This document shows positions 38,712 through 51,506 of a stretch of DNA of 64,000 nt, piece by piece. The DNA lies in assembly GCA_954871525.1 (NCBI GenBank), contig OX940864.1:16176001-16240000 (forward strand), given 5' to 3'. The notes beneath the pieces are model-generated. The model searched no databases. It was not told where the DNA came from and was given only the letters and a program-made list of their open reading frames with translations. Position 1 is the first letter of the stretch, and the number at the start of each line of letters is the position of its first letter. Origin of the DNA: Parietaria judaica. Taxonomy: Eukaryota > Streptophyta > Magnoliopsida > Rosales > Urticaceae. A program made the position numbers and the translations under genes.

Positions 38712-39455
38712 TTTTAGCGTTAATTTGACTCTTCATGCAAAAAATAAAAAATAAAAAAATGCCCCGTCTTTGTTATTGTGGTGTGTATTTGGCCATTTGA
38801 TGCTATCAATTAACGAAAATATACTTTTTTGAATATAAGAGTATACAAATATTTTAAAATTATCATTTGATGAAATAAAAATATCCTAACTTATATATAT
38901 TTGTAAAAACAGTTTTTATTTCTATTTATATTATAAAAAAATTAAATCATAAAAGAGATGTCAATTTTTCTATGTCGATAAACGGAACACCCAAATTCGG
39001 ACATTTACCGTAAAAATTAAAGGGGTCGTCATTTAAGTTAATTTTAAAACGGAAGAAGTAAATCACTCAATAATAATCTATAGTTCTATAACACTAAGTA
39101 CTTTTTGTATCTATTTGATTATTTAATTCCCCTTCTTTCTTTCTAGTTTCTTCAATGATGTCTACTCTAAATATTTGAACATACATACATGAGTCATGGC
39201 CCATGGCCATGGGACCTCTTTACTGTGCACAAGTTTGGAGCTTTTCTTGGACGACACGATCCGACTCTGCCGCTCTCTCTCTCCTCTTTTCTCTCTCTCT
39301 CTAACATTTATTATCACTCCATATCCACATTCCATATCTCTCTCTCTCTTTCTCTCTCTACTATTGCACTCTCAGATCAAACTGAACCTCTCTAGTCTCT
39401 ACTGATCAATTCATCAACCTAACAATATATATAGCTACATCACTCTCTCTCGTCA
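37201..39455 (+). promoter_or_regulatory. upstream region and leader of the PTL gene
   Basis: It contains (AT)n at about 38677-38709 and a long CT-rich stretch (39272-39370) followed by the ATG at 39456, which is a typical plant 5' leader. No clear TATA box was fixed. Two short ORFs in the CT tract (39189-39405) are low-complexity. The rest is AT-rich and unremarkable. Confidence 0.45.
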
Positions 39456-41270
39456 ATGGAAATGGAAGATCATCACCACCACCATCATCATAATCATCAC
39501 GGTAATCAGTACGGCCTCACCGATCTCCGGCACCTCATCAGCAGCGTCGGGGGCGGCGAGAGAGGGGCCCCCGCAGGCATGCTCGTGCCCGGGGTCCAAA
39601 CGCAGCCGTTTCCCCAGCCGTTCGAGCCTATGATGATGATGGGCACGTACCAGCACGGTCCGATCCGGAACGAGCACGGCGTTTCGGCCGTGCTGCCGAC
39701 GAGCTCTCTAGGCGGCGGGGATGGCGGGGACGGCGGCACGGGGAGGTGGCCGAGGCAGGAGACGCTCACTCTCTTGGAGATTAGGTCAAGGCTTGATTCA
39801 AAGTTCAAAGAGGCCAATCAGAAGGGTCCTCTATGGGATGAGGTTTCTAGGTATGTTGTGTAAAATAATTTAAGTAATTTAACCAAACCCTAGTTTGTTT
39901 GATTTTAATTTTTGCATCAAGGGTTTTTTAGAAACACCCACATTTTATATTTCAAAAAGGGTAGCCAACAATGTTCTAGCTCTCAACACCATAAAAATTG
40001 GAAAAACACTCACCTATCAAATACATTATTTAAGCTTAATCATACCCTAGTTTGATTGTTTATTTAATTTTTGTACCCTAATTCTATATTTTGGCGTCAT
40101 GGGTTTTTGAGAAACACCCCCATTTTATTTTCAAAAAAGGTAGGCAACAATGTTCAAGCTCTCGGCATTAAAATTTGAAAAACACTCGCCTATCATAAAT
40201 ATTATTTAAGCTTAATCATACCCTAGTGTGATTTTTTTATATATATAATTACCCTATGTTTTTTTTTTTTTTTTTGCGTACGTCATGGGTTTTTTATTAT
40301 TATTTATTTTTATAGAAATTCCCACATTTTATTTTCGTAAAATGATGCTGCAAGGTTCAAGCTCTCAACATCCTCAACACCATAAAATTGAAAATCCACT
40401 CACCTATCTAAAATATCCTTTATATTTTAAGCTTAATTGTACCCTTCATTGCTTAATACTTTTCATATCATACTTTGATTTTATATTTTATTTTTTGGAG
40501 TCATGGATTTTTTTAGAAACACCCACATTGAATTTCAAGCTTAACTAAATAACCCTAATTTTTATATTTCTTGAAGTCATGAGTTTTTGGAGATCTCCAA
40601 ATTTTAATTTGAGAAGGGTATAAAGTATAAACCCTAATTCCCTTGTATATATATATATATATATATTATTTTTGGCGTACGTCATGGGTTTTTGGGGAAC
40701 ACCCACACTTTATTTTCTTTCAGTAATTAGCATTAATTTCTTCACTAATAATAGGAGACTCTGAGTTATAGTGCGTGTATGTAAGAGTGACTGACATAAG
40801 GGTGTTTTTTTTTTTTTTTTCTATTCTCTCGCATCGTTAAATCACAAATCAGTAATGATCAGTGCTTAACTTGGTTTCCTTTCTCTTGCTTTGAAAATGT
40901 GTCCCCTCTTTTATGTGCAAGTTTTATCTGGGTTTTATTTTACCTTTAATTTTCCATATTCTCTTTTAGTGTTAGCTGAAAAGACCAGTTGACCTTTCGA
41001 TCATTGACTACTTCTATTCTTCTCTTATATTCACACACTGCCTCTTCATTCTCAATGAAAAGATGTCTGCCTCTTCCTTACAAAACCCTATATAAACATA
41101 TACGTACACATATACATATAATACGTCTTTGAATTGTCATGTTAAACTACAGCTTGTAATCTCTCAGTTCAACTGTGACTTCTCAGTGTGTTTATTTATT
41201 ATAATGTATAATAAAGCTAAAAGCTAAAAAAAAAAAAAGCCATCAAAATTAAATAATTGTTAAAAGAAAA

Positions 41271-41327
<57 letters not shown>

Positions 41328-43020
41328 TATATATTCCCATCAATGATTAATGACGAGTTTTTTTTCTTCATTTTAAGAGTTAAGAGTTTTTCCATTTTTG
41401 TTATATCATTGATTCATTTGGCTCGAACCCTATAACTAAGAATACAAGCTCAAAATGAATACAAGCTCAAAGCCTCAAATATTCTCATCATCATCATATA
41501 TTTTCTCATAAATCATGATCAATCTTAAAATTTTATATTATGGGTACGTAGGCGTTTCTCAATTGTTGTATAGCATAGGACTTGAACCCAATAACTCAAG
41601 AACACAAGCTCGAATATTTCGATCATCATAGTATTCCAATGAATTGTGATCATTCTTGAAAATTTATTTTTATAGGACTCGAACAGTAATGTAACTCAAG
41701 AACACATGCTCGAATATTGTCATAATAATATTCTAATTAACTATGTTTCATTCTTGAAATTTCATTTATATAGGGCAGTTTAATTTTCGTAAACCATGTA
41801 GCTCGAGATTACAAGCTCAAATATTCATTAATTTAACTAGGGTTACCATTTATTTTTTTATTAATGATAGGATTATGTCTGAAGAGCATAGTTACCAAAG
41901 GAGTGGGAAAAAGTGCAGAGAAAAATTTGAGAACTTGTACAAATACTACAAGAAGACCAAAGAGGGCAAAGCTGGAAGACAAGATGGTAAACACTACAGA
42001 TTCTTTCGTCAACTTGAAGCTCTCTATGGAGAACCAAGCACTAACACTGGCAGCAACATTCAAGTCTCAGCCCAAGATTACAGCATGGCTAACAATTTAG
42101 GATTCCATAACCTAAGCAGCGTTCCGAATACAGCGGATTTGAGCCACTTAGAAGGCTACAACGTCAAGAACAGCGATAGCCTCAGCCTCTCGAACAACTC
42201 GTCGGAGTTCGAATCGTCTTCCTCGGAAGGCAACGAGTCGTCGGGGAAGATGAAGAGGAACCGGGTTAGAGGGGGTTGGAAAGCGAGGATAAAGGAGTTC
42301 ATCGACTCGCAGATGAGGAAGCTCATGGAGAAGCAGGAGGCTTGGCTCGAAAAGCTGATGAGGACGCTCGAGCAGAAGGAGAAAGAGAGAGGGCTTAGAG
42401 AAGAGGAGTGGCGGCGGCAAGAAGCGGCTCGGCTAGAGCACGAGCATGAGTTCTGGGCCAAGGAGAGGGCTTGGATCGAAGCTCGCGACTCAGCTTTAAT
42501 GGAGGCTCTCAAGAGCTACAAGGCCATTGATCAAAATGCCTCCTCCCTGCCCCAGCTAGGGCTAAACCCTAGCAACGTGGACGATCGAGACGGAAGCGAG
42601 ATTCACGAGAACGTTAACGTCCAGGCGTCAAACCGCGGCGAGCTCGTTGCTCGTCGTCCTGACCATTGGCCCATAGAGGATTTGGGGTACGATCGGAGCG
42701 GACTAATGTGCGGAGAGAGGTGGGAGAGGAATATCAACCGGTTGAGCTCGAAGAAGCGGAAGGAGAATTTGCGGGACGATAGGTGCGGAAACTATGGCAA
42801 TACATTCGAAAACGAGTCGAATGCGACGAGTTTGTACAATCATGGAGGGTACAATAATGTTCATTGTGATCAGATGAATGATGGTACGACTTCTTCTTCT
42901 CCTAATTCTAATGCTAATCATGGAGTTAATCATGATCATAGTTGTTTCCCCTTCTTAATGGGAGAAGGCTCGGATAATTTGTGGGACAATTATAGCCTCA
43001 AGCTCAACAAGGGAGGGTAA
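39456..43020 (+). CDS. PTL: PETAL LOSS-type trihelix (GT-2 class) transcription factor
   Basis: Two exons, 39456-39850 and 41871-43020, encode 514 residues; the intron (GTATGT...ATAG) splits an Arg codon inside the first trihelix. PTL restrains growth between sepals and affects petal formation in Arabidopsis. Seen: a His-rich N-terminus; trihelix 1 at about residues 96-190 (GRWPRQETLTLLEIRSRLD, GPLWDEVSR, KKCREKFENLYKYYKKTKEG, HYRFFRQLEALY), nearly identical to PTL; SLSLSNNSSEFE; a basic/coiled-coil centre (about 267-352, WKARIKEFID, EFWAKERAWIEARD); and the PTL end CFPFLMGEGSDNLW. Trihelix 2 is reduced to DHWP joined directly to LGYDRSGLMCGERWE (about 396-415): its first two helices are missing in frame. 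It should still bind DNA through trihelix 1. Confidence 0.94.
39880..40740 (+). repeat. degenerate tandem repeats inside PTL intron 1
   Basis: A phrase of about 160-220 bp (ACCCTAGTTTG..., CATGGGTTTTT.AGAAACACC, CACATTTTATTTTC, AAGCTCTCAACACC, ACACTCACCTATC, TTTAAGCTTAAT) recurs starting near 39883, 40045 and 40223. Shorter, poorer copies follow near 40440, 40550 and 40670. The last ends within the first half of the intron. Confidence 0.8.
41277..41323. repeat. (AT)n microsatellite in PTL intron 1
   Basis: About 22 TA repeats. Confidence 0.9.
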
Positions 43021-43689
43021 GATAACTAGTGATATTAATCATGATCATCATGATGGTGATGATGTAAGAATTTGTTGTATTGACTATTTGTTTCAACAAA
43101 AATGACAAATTTGTTATGTTGCCTATATTGGGAAGCAACTATGTTAGTCAAGTAGAATATATTGTAAGGAAAGAGGAGCTAATTTATGAGAGAAAAATTA
43201 TATTTTATTTTATGTATATGGAATTTTAATAATGCATGGGTTAATCTTTTTTTTTTCCTTGCATAACTTGATCAGATTAAAGAATTGAGTAAAGTATTTC
43301 TTAACATTTATATATGACCATTAATGTGTATATCACTATATCCTTCTTCATGCATGCAATGATGCAAATGGTAAATTAAGTAGTTTATTTTGAATTTACA
43401 TGCTCTTTGTGCAGTTTCTCTGTTTCTGCTCACTGGTTTGGATCCCGAGAAATTATCACGGATTTTTGTTTGTCCCCATTAGGAAATAAAAGCTCTTTCA
43501 TTGTCTCTTTCTTCTTTTTTCTTGATGAGAGAAATAGATAAGGATTAATTATGTAAATGCTCCAACAATTACATAAATACTTATATTGTATAAATATACA
43601 CATATATAATTTGCTGTGTATATATATACATATATCACCAAAAGATGTTAAATGTTAGAATGGTAAAGATAGCAAAGAAGTAAGCTATA
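43021..43689. other. 3' flank of the PTL gene
   Basis: Presumed 3' UTR and downstream spacer. AATAAT- and ATAAAA-like signals are present but none is decisive. Confidence 0.4.
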
Positions 43690-44058
43690 ACATTTTATTT
43701 ATCTTTTACCGGCACATTGATACAACCGATCGCGTTGCTGAAAGTGTCTACATCGACACGTATGGGTTGCGCCGCTAAAAGATATCCGTGACCGTGACTC
43801 ATTTTTTTCAAACATGCCGGTAAAAGTATGTGATCGTGGACCATCCTCGGCTCGCTAGACAGTCCGCGTGAGAAGAAATACGAAGCAGAAAAACCATTAA
43901 ACTTTCGGCAGGGCACTTTGTTAAAAAAATCGGTGATCATATCATTACCGGCTCATAGAGGGCTGGTGAAGGTCATCACTTTCACCGGGGCGTTTACAAA
44001 ACTTCACCGGCTGATTTATGAACTGCGTTGCTGAAATAGTGTAGTTTTTATTAGTGAT
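43690..44058 (-). mobile_element. possible CACTA-type transposon fragment
   Basis: On the minus strand it starts CACTAATAAAAACTACACTA, followed by TTTCAGCAACGCAG and recurrent ACCGGTGA/CCGGTAA phrases, as in subterminal regions of plant CACTA elements. CCGGCA phrases recur at the other side, but no opposite terminal repeat was found. Confidence 0.35.
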
Positions 44059-45779
44059 ATTACTAATACTAGATTTTTAACTCATTATTCAATTAATAAA
44101 CTTGTTGTTTGTCAAACCTGAGTCATATATATGGGAAAATAATCGCCATATTTACCTCAAATATATTATTATGATTGAACTCCACTTATAGCTATAGAAT
44201 GATGAAAGCTTACAAATTATGCATACCAAAAAAAAGTTGACCAAACAACGTACGAATATTATTATTTAATATAAACGTCCCTATCAAATTTGTCTGTTTT
44301 TGCAATGACAACCCAACGTAAGACCTTTTGGTTATAAGTTTTCTCTATGGTGGGAAGTTTCTCTCATACATCTTTCTCCATCAAATAACGCTATATATCT
44401 TCTTGGACCACTTGTATGCATTAATACATACACATGTATACATGTTATAATAGATCATATATCACTAAAGTAAAAATAAAAATAAAAATAAAAATTAAGA
44501 TAACTTGCTTTTGAGGTGAGAACAAGCTAGAAGATATAACATGAAAGGGAAAAGTTTTTGGTCTGCAAAAGGAACCCTTTTCTTTTACTTTCTAGCACAT
44601 GTATGATGGATTATACAAATCATAATAATATACTGTATATGTGAGAAAAATCACGACTGAAAAAAGTCCTTCATGTTTTATTATGTTCGTACAAGCTTCC
44701 TTACAGTCAAGGGAATTACCTCTCTCTTATACTATTTAAATTTAGTGCCAATAGCGGCATATGTACTTAAAATTATTCAAATCTATATATAACGGCATAT
44801 CTTTCAAATTTTCAATTGATCGAATCTAAAACTTAAAAGTTGCGTAATTGCATATATATAATATGTTCCGTCCCAATTGCCTCGTGTACATTTTTTTCGG
44901 GGTTGTGTAGAAGTTGAGATTATGAGGAAATTTTGTGTGTTAGAATGATCAATTTCAAAGAAAATGAGAGGGAAAAAAGCCTACACTTGTTCAAGGTTTA
45001 ACCGTAAACAAGGAATTGGGACAGAAGAAATTGAAATCCTTATAATGAAGCCTTTGGATATTAATTTTCGATGTTGAAAGTCTGGGAATACGCGACCCGT
45101 TTTTAATTAATTTAGTACTTATGCCGCTATTATCTCTTTATTTTACCTGAATAACTAACCAAACCTTGAAAACTTTTAAACGATCCTAGATGTTTTTTTT
45201 TTTTTCTAGATTAGCCTTATAAAGTTCATAGAATATTACTTTAAATACACATTATGTAGTTAAACTTTCTTTAAGACATTTACAATTTATTTTTCATTCC
45301 ATGTTTTTTCTTAATTACCTTAAAATTTGTTCTCTAAAAAACTTTAAATAACTTGCTTAGTAACACATAAAGTATTTATTTTAGTACATCATACACGTAC
45401 AACGTAGGAAATAACATAACACACTTTACAAACTATGTATATAACATTGAAATTTGAAAGTGATATATGTGTATCATTATATTATAGTATGTGTAGCTAA
45501 ACCTTCTTTAAGGCGTGTATTTCATTTTCATACATATATATAATTCTTTAAATAATTTGTTTAAGAGTTCAACACGAAATTTCTAAGAAAGTCATTAAGC
45601 TATTTTACTTATTCAACGTTACGTCAGAATTTGTATTATAAGTTCACCCTGATAGTATATTATACACGTATACGACTTAGGAAAAAATACACACGTATTT
45701 ACAAGGTGTTAAATTTCGCGATTTTAAAAATCATATGTTTGGTAGATTTCGGCAAAAATATCAATTAAACTTTCGGCAA
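44059..45779. other. AT-rich intergenic region
   Basis: No gene, RNA or element recognised. Confidence 0.5.
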
Positions 45780-46000
45780 AAATAATTATACTCACACAAG
45801 AGCACCCCACCCCACCTCGCCACGGCCGGCTGGTCGGCGGCGGCGGCGCGCGTGTGGTGGTGTAACATTTGTGTGAGTCCTCCCCCATCCACAAAATCCT
45901 ATGACCCAAAGGGCCCAAGCCTTTGTCCCTAATATTTGGTATATAGACATCACCAAACTCTTGTCATCTATCAATGTGGGACTTTTTGTTACTCAACTAA
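45780..46000. other. GC-rich block ending in a transposon-like phrase
   Basis: At about 45800-45860 there is an abrupt GC-rich run (CGGCGGCGGCGGCGCGCGTG), then GGGCCCAAGCCTTTGTCC and CAATGTGGGACTTT, a phrase common in plant dispersed repeats. No coding exon is supported. Confidence 0.3.
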
Positions 46001-46004
46001 TATC

Positions 46005-46330
46005 ACACATTCATACATAACATACACATACACTTCACCTAATAATTTAACTTAATATTATACACTTCAAATAATATTACACTTAACATACATATTAACT
46101 TCGCCTAACATACATATACACTTAATATACATATTCATTTAATATTATACACTCCAACTAATATTAAATTTGTTAACATACATATACAATTAACATGCAT
46201 ATTCACTTAATATTACACACTTAATTAACATACATATTCACATCACATAAGAATTTGACTTAATATATTATACACTTCAACTAATAAAGTGACTTGATAT
46301 TATACATTTCACTTACATATTTAAGTTACA
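46005..46330. repeat. degenerate tandem repeats (TTAACATACATATNCACTTAAT type)
   Basis: Phrases such as ACATACATATACACTT, TTAATATTATACACTTCAA and CTAATAAT recur about every 50-60 bp across the stretch. Confidence 0.7.
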
Positions 46331-46429
46331 AATGTGTTTTTGTTGTATACAATTATGTCTTGTATTTATTAAATATATAGTTTTGAACCTATATAAATAT
46401 CTTGCTTAAATACTCAAATATTTTTTACA

Positions 46430-46612
46430 AAATATCCGTTGAAAACCTCATCGGCATGCGGTATGCCCATGCTGTATATGCGGTATATGCGGCATGCGAC
46501 ATGCCTTTTTTTACGATTTGCCCATCGACATACCCATCGACAAGCGATATATCCGTAAAACGAAAAATGCGAAACGACATCGGCAAGCGACATTTTAAAC
46601 CTTGTGTATAAC
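46430..46612. repeat. dispersed CGGCATGC-rich repeat, copy 1
   Basis: ATCGGCATGCGGTATGCCCAT, GCGGCATGCGACATGCC, CCCATCGACATACCCATCG and ACGACATCGGCAAGCGACA recur in a block unlike its AT-rich flanks. It closely resembles 50262-50402 in order: CGTTG/CGTCG, ATCGGC, TTTGCGGCATG, a T-rich break, TTTGCCCATC/TTTTCCCGTC, then AAACG-CATCGGCA near the end. Confidence 0.6.
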
Positions 46613-47044
46613 ATTGAAACTTGAAAGTGAAATATATATCATCATCAATACATATAATATATATAGTAGTGCATGCATGTACATGAAATGAAAGGTTTGT
46701 ATCTACTAGCTAGACAGAAACTGCAAGTACTTGGGAAAGAGTGAAGAAGCTTCCCATCAGAGGGAACCAAAGTAAAGGCTAATACAGTCATTGTCACTCA
46801 CTCACTCTCTCTCTAGTCTCTTCTGATCATCGAAGAAAGTAGTACCAGTTTTACTCTTAGTCATGTTTCATATTTTTCATAGATTTATTGAGCTGCTTGG
46901 TTTTACTCAAGCCTAGGCACTTAGCTATGGAGGGAGATCATAGATATAATGCAGCGATACATGATGAATTGGTGACGATTTAATCTAGAGATCATTGTGA
47001 GTCAAAATGGTGGGAACACAAAGAGAATTAGCTTACAATTATGG

Positions 47045-47079
<35 letters not shown>

Positions 47080-47443
47080 GAATGGATATTAAAAGTAGGT
47101 GATTCCTGAAGAAGTGATGTGACTACTTACTGATCATCTAAACACAGAAAAGGCTAGGCATGCCATTCTTTTCAAGTTACGCCAAATAAGGAACTCTGCC
47201 ATCTCTCTCTCTCTCAAACCGTGCACTGTAAATAGTGAATCCCTCCAATTCATTACAAGAAAAAACTATACAGTGGTATTATTAACTATTAAGTACCAAA
47301 CTTATTCTAAATGGAATTCTTAAGCTTGTAATTGCACGGAATAGTCCTCAAATGTTTTTTAATTGGATTTTTTTTACACCTACACTTATATGAACTTTTT
47401 CCATTATCTTTGAAAAATGATCATTTTAACATAAATTGTTCCC
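46613..47443. other. intergenic, with a (TA)n tract
   Basis: A (TA)n tract lies at 47045-47071. I checked for microRNA-like hairpins by eye and recognised none. No gene is supported. Confidence 0.45.
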
Positions 47444-47935
47444 TTAGAGCAACTGCATTTGTACTACAAACGAGTGTTTGCAGTACACCAATCACCTCCA
47501 TTTGTACGCTATATCTGACGGCAAAATGGTGTGAGTGAACAGTGTCACGCCATATATGGCGTGGTACTATTCATTGACACCAATTTTTTTTGTCCTTGTA
47601 CATATATAATATTTACATATTTGCACTAATTTGTAAAATTATATCATATTTATCCTTAAAATTTTATGATATTTAATATTTAAAAGAACACAATATTTTT
47701 AGAATATTAATATCAAAAGAAAATAACATTAATATTAATATTATATAAATAAATTATATAATTGAAAGATAATAAATAAATATTAGAGTATTTAGAAAAA
47801 TAAGAAAAAAATGAATATAAAACTAATATATCAATTTGGTGTAAAAAATGGAGTATGAATGGAGATAAGGTAGTGTTTGATGTGACATCTACTGCAAAAT
47901 GGTTTAAAAAATGGAGATGTGGGATGGAGTTGGTC
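47444..47935. mobile_element. MITE-like element (GAGCAACTGCA / GACCAACTCCA ends)
   Basis: The left end GAGCAACTGCATTTGTAC and the right end complement GACCAACTCCATCCC are matching, diverged terminal repeats. Near the left end TGAACAGTGTCACGCCATATATGGCG is partly palindromic. The interior is AT-rich and non-coding. It is related in style to the element at 25376. Confidence 0.5.
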
Positions 47936-48790
47936 ATACAATCTAAAGTAAGACCTATATGTGTTGGGACTTAAAGTTAACAGGGCAATTAAGGCGGAAC
48001 AAATAAAAAAGACCGACTATCCAACTCCTCGTAATAATTTCGTGCAACTGAAAGCGTGAGAATATGTCACTCTATTTTGAATAATTTTGGATACTTATAC
48101 CGCTATTAAGCTTTTATCTTATATTTACAAAAATGAGGACTATTGCCCATATTGGGTATTTTTTACTACTAAATGTAATTTTCACTCGTAACAATATTGA
48201 AAATATATACCGTGAAACAAAAAATTGAATATACCACCAATTTAACCTTTTAAGTATTGATATTGCCGCAAAATATACCGTAATTGTGACCGGATGAAGA
48301 TAATCATGCGTTCAATTCAACAGTAGGTGGCAATATATCATTTAAAAAAAAAAAAAAATAGTGGCAAAATATCATTTCAAAAAAAAAAAAATAGTGGCAA
48401 AATATGATCCATTGAATGGCCCAAATTTGTAAAATAAGAAATGGCCCAATTATAGTTATTCTATTCAAATAAGCCCAGTATCATATTGGAGGCACTTAAT
48501 TGAGCCGTTTTTGTGTTTCGAGTTTTGACAAAATTAAAAATAAAAGAAAATTATATTATTATTTTTGAGACTCGTACTTTCGCTTTGTAAAGAAAATATG
48601 TTATTGAAAGACACAGATATAATATAAGAACGTACGTTTAGGATATTATCCCAATTATTTTAGCACTTAATTGAGTTGCTTTTGAGGGTTATCGGCAGCA
48701 TAAGTAGCTAAATTTTTATCAATGGAGACGGCATAACGATAAAATACCAAAAGTTGACAAAACTGAAGGGACACATATTTTTTTTAATTA

Positions 48791-48895
48791 CGGACATTGG
48801 TCAAATGTCACGTGGTATGACGGATGTTGGACAAAATTAAAGCGACGCATATTCGATCAACTTGATGCCACGTGGCATTTGACCAACGTCCGTAA
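48791..48895. repeat. 105-bp imperfect inverted repeat with CACGTGG arms
   Basis: TTACGGACATTGGTCAAATG at 48791 is mirrored by the complement of CATTTGACCAACGTCCGTAA ending at 48895, each followed inward by a CACGTGG (G-box-like) motif. It may be a tiny foldback element; no target duplication was resolved. Confidence 0.75.
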
Positions 48896-49887
48896 AAAGA
48901 AGTGAGCGTTATCTATTCTAGAATGATTATGAATTGAAATGCATGGGAGAAAGTTGATTTTAGAGAATCTATTCATACATTTAGATTAAAACTTGTTTAA
49001 CAATTTCTTCACATACTTCGATTAGGACATGACCAGTCCTGCCCAAGCATATATTATAATTATATGACAAAAAATTGAACCCGGTTGACTTCCTAGCAAA
49101 TGACATCATATTATGTTTATATATTTGCAATAATGAATGAAGTCATACTACATGCTTCATGTTATTCACTTGTAAGTCAATTTCAAGTTATATACTTTAG
49201 GTCATGTAAGGAAAGAAAAACCTCATTATATAATACATTCACCAATTTCAAATTGTCTTTTAAATTGAATAATAGTTTTTTTGTTTTTTTATAAATTTCA
49301 AGTTGACATTTACTTTATATTAGATCATGCGTTAAGAACTTTTCCATTCATATATAGAAATTAGAAGTGCATGAGAAATGTCGTTTATAAGTTTTATATC
49401 ACATCTAAAAAAACGGTGTCATGCGCACGGTTTGCACCTCATTTCAAATAAAAATAAATAAATTTTTGGAAGCCAATTCCGGGACTCCTAGCGACTCTCC
49501 CTCTTTTTTCAAAGATCATAAGCAAATTGTACTTTTTCATATTCAATGTATAATAATAAAAAAAAAACACTTTAAGAAAAATGTCTAAAATAATGGGAAA
49601 AAAATCAAAAGAAGACAATAACAAAGAATAATAAAACGACAAGAATTATAAAATTAATTTTTTACTTAACGAAAGGTTTTTTAAGGCGAATTAGTCTTTA
49701 AAATAATAATTTTGAAGTCAATTAAATATTTTCATTAAAAAATAATAACTTGATTATGTTAATATTAGCACCTACCCAAGTTTGGTGAGAACTCTCACCA
49801 AAGCAACTACAAGTCAGCACTAGGCGTGGATCAAAAGCATATAAAAGAGGAGAAATTGAAGAATATTATTTTGCCGACCCTTAGAAG

Positions 49888-49889
<2 letters not shown>

Positions 49890-49972
<83 letters not shown>
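49890..49972. repeat. (AT)n microsatellite, over 80 bases
   Basis: About 41 uninterrupted TA repeats. Confidence 0.95.
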
Positions 49973-49973
<1 letters not shown>

Positions 49974-50261
49974 CATGCCCGTTTTTTTAGAGTTGCGGCA
50001 ACCGGCATGACTTCGGTATGCACGGTGAACAACTATACCTATTAGTATGATGTTTGATTATAATTGTAACTCTATATTTATTTTTTTATAAGTAGCAAGG
50101 ATAATTTTTATTTTTATATGAATACAAATATAACCTATCAATACGATGTCTTATTATTAGTGTAATTTTTTAGTTATTTATTTATGTCGTATGGTGATAA
50201 ATAAATAATATTGAAGCTATATAAAAAAAATCAAAATATTTTTAAAAAATTCTAACTTCTC

Positions 50262-50402
50262 CGTCGATATTTCCATCGGCGTGCCCGTGAAATTTATGCG
50301 ATATTTGCGGCATGTGGCATACCCTTTGTTTCCGATTTTCCCGTCAATATTTCTATCAGCATGCGGCATGGGAGCTAAACGGCATCGGCATTTAGAACAT
50401 TT
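50262..50402. repeat. dispersed CGGCATGC-rich repeat, copy 2
   Basis: Same motif content and order as 46430-46612: CCATCGGCGTGCCCG, TTTGCGGCATGTGGCAT, CCGTCAATATTTCTATC, CAGCATGCGGCATGG, AAACGGCATCGGCA. Confidence 0.6.
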
Positions 50403-51506
50403 ATATATAATATATATATATATATATATAAAGTGAAAGCTAAAGTCCAGAGATCTCGCAAACTATAATTGAATCCTAAACTAAACCAAAAAGAATAAAA
50501 TTAACTAAATTTATAATTTTCTCAAACACATTATCATTCATCTCTTAAACACATTATCATTCAAGATACACGAAATAAAATCGGAATGCGAAGATCAATA
50601 AAATCGAATTCCAAGCGCTAAAACTCTAAAGTTCATTAGCAACTCTAAATTCCTCTCAATAAATTTAAAATACTCTTAAATTAAGAACTTACACAAAACA
50701 AATGCATGTGATCATCAAGCTCGTACCTTTCAAAAAATCGAACTCAAATTTTTATTTTTATTTTTATTTTCTAAAACAACATTTTTAGAATCGCAATAAA
50801 TAATTTGCATAGTCTTCGAATCAATTATGACATGAAAAGCGTATAGCACTCACTAACTGGTACCCTTGAGGCGTTTAAATCCGTGACTAAACGAATTGCA
50901 TTTGATACATGGGTCTTGAATATTCCAAAGTTTGAACCTCTTCTTCTTCTTCTTCTTTTTTTTAAATAAAATTTAATGTTTTCAAAATACTTTTTATAAG
51001 ATATCTTATTATTATATTAATATGCTACATTACAGTTGTTTTTAACTTATACAAATGCTTTATTCAAGCTATGAAACCAGTGCCCTTCGCTTGCCCTTGT
51101 TTATCTTTTTATTTGTTTATTTAATAATGGCCAAAATATTTTTACTTTTTACAATGGCCCAAAATGAAAGAAGCTTGTACCCGTCTACACATTTTTCAGC
51201 TATACATATAGATCGTCAATAAACTAATGAATATTCGGACATATTCGATAAAAATTATATTATCGCAGACGATAATTCAAGCCGAAAATCCTCCGGAAAC
51301 TTGAAGTGAAGTTAAATGACGCTTAAACCCGTCGAGTTATCAAAGGTTTACGTTTATATGACAGTATTATTCTCGAAAGCTAAATTAAAACGGGTAACAA
51401 AACACCCTTCACAAACTCAAACACGAACGAAAAATCCCAAATCCGGCTTTTTAACAACTCGCCATAAAGCAAAAGACAAAGACGCAACGAAAACACTAGC
51501 CGACGC
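50403..51506. other. intergenic and aldolase 3' flank
   Basis: The part below 51507 is the presumed 3' UTR of the minus-strand aldolase gene. The rest is AT-rich with a short (CTT)n near 50939-50957. No other gene is supported. Confidence 0.45.

Larger units (their letters stand above)
47936..50261. other. AT-rich intergenic region
   Basis: No gene is supported. It contains the hairpin at 48791 and the (AT)n tract at 49890. ORFs at 49100-49294 and 49439-49642 (minus) resemble nothing. Confidence 0.5.

Noticed and set aside
39456..43020. Treating the PTL second-domain gap as an unspliced or missed intron
   Set aside because: The coding frame runs continuously through DHWP-IEDLGYDRSG with no intron signals; the sequence is simply absent.
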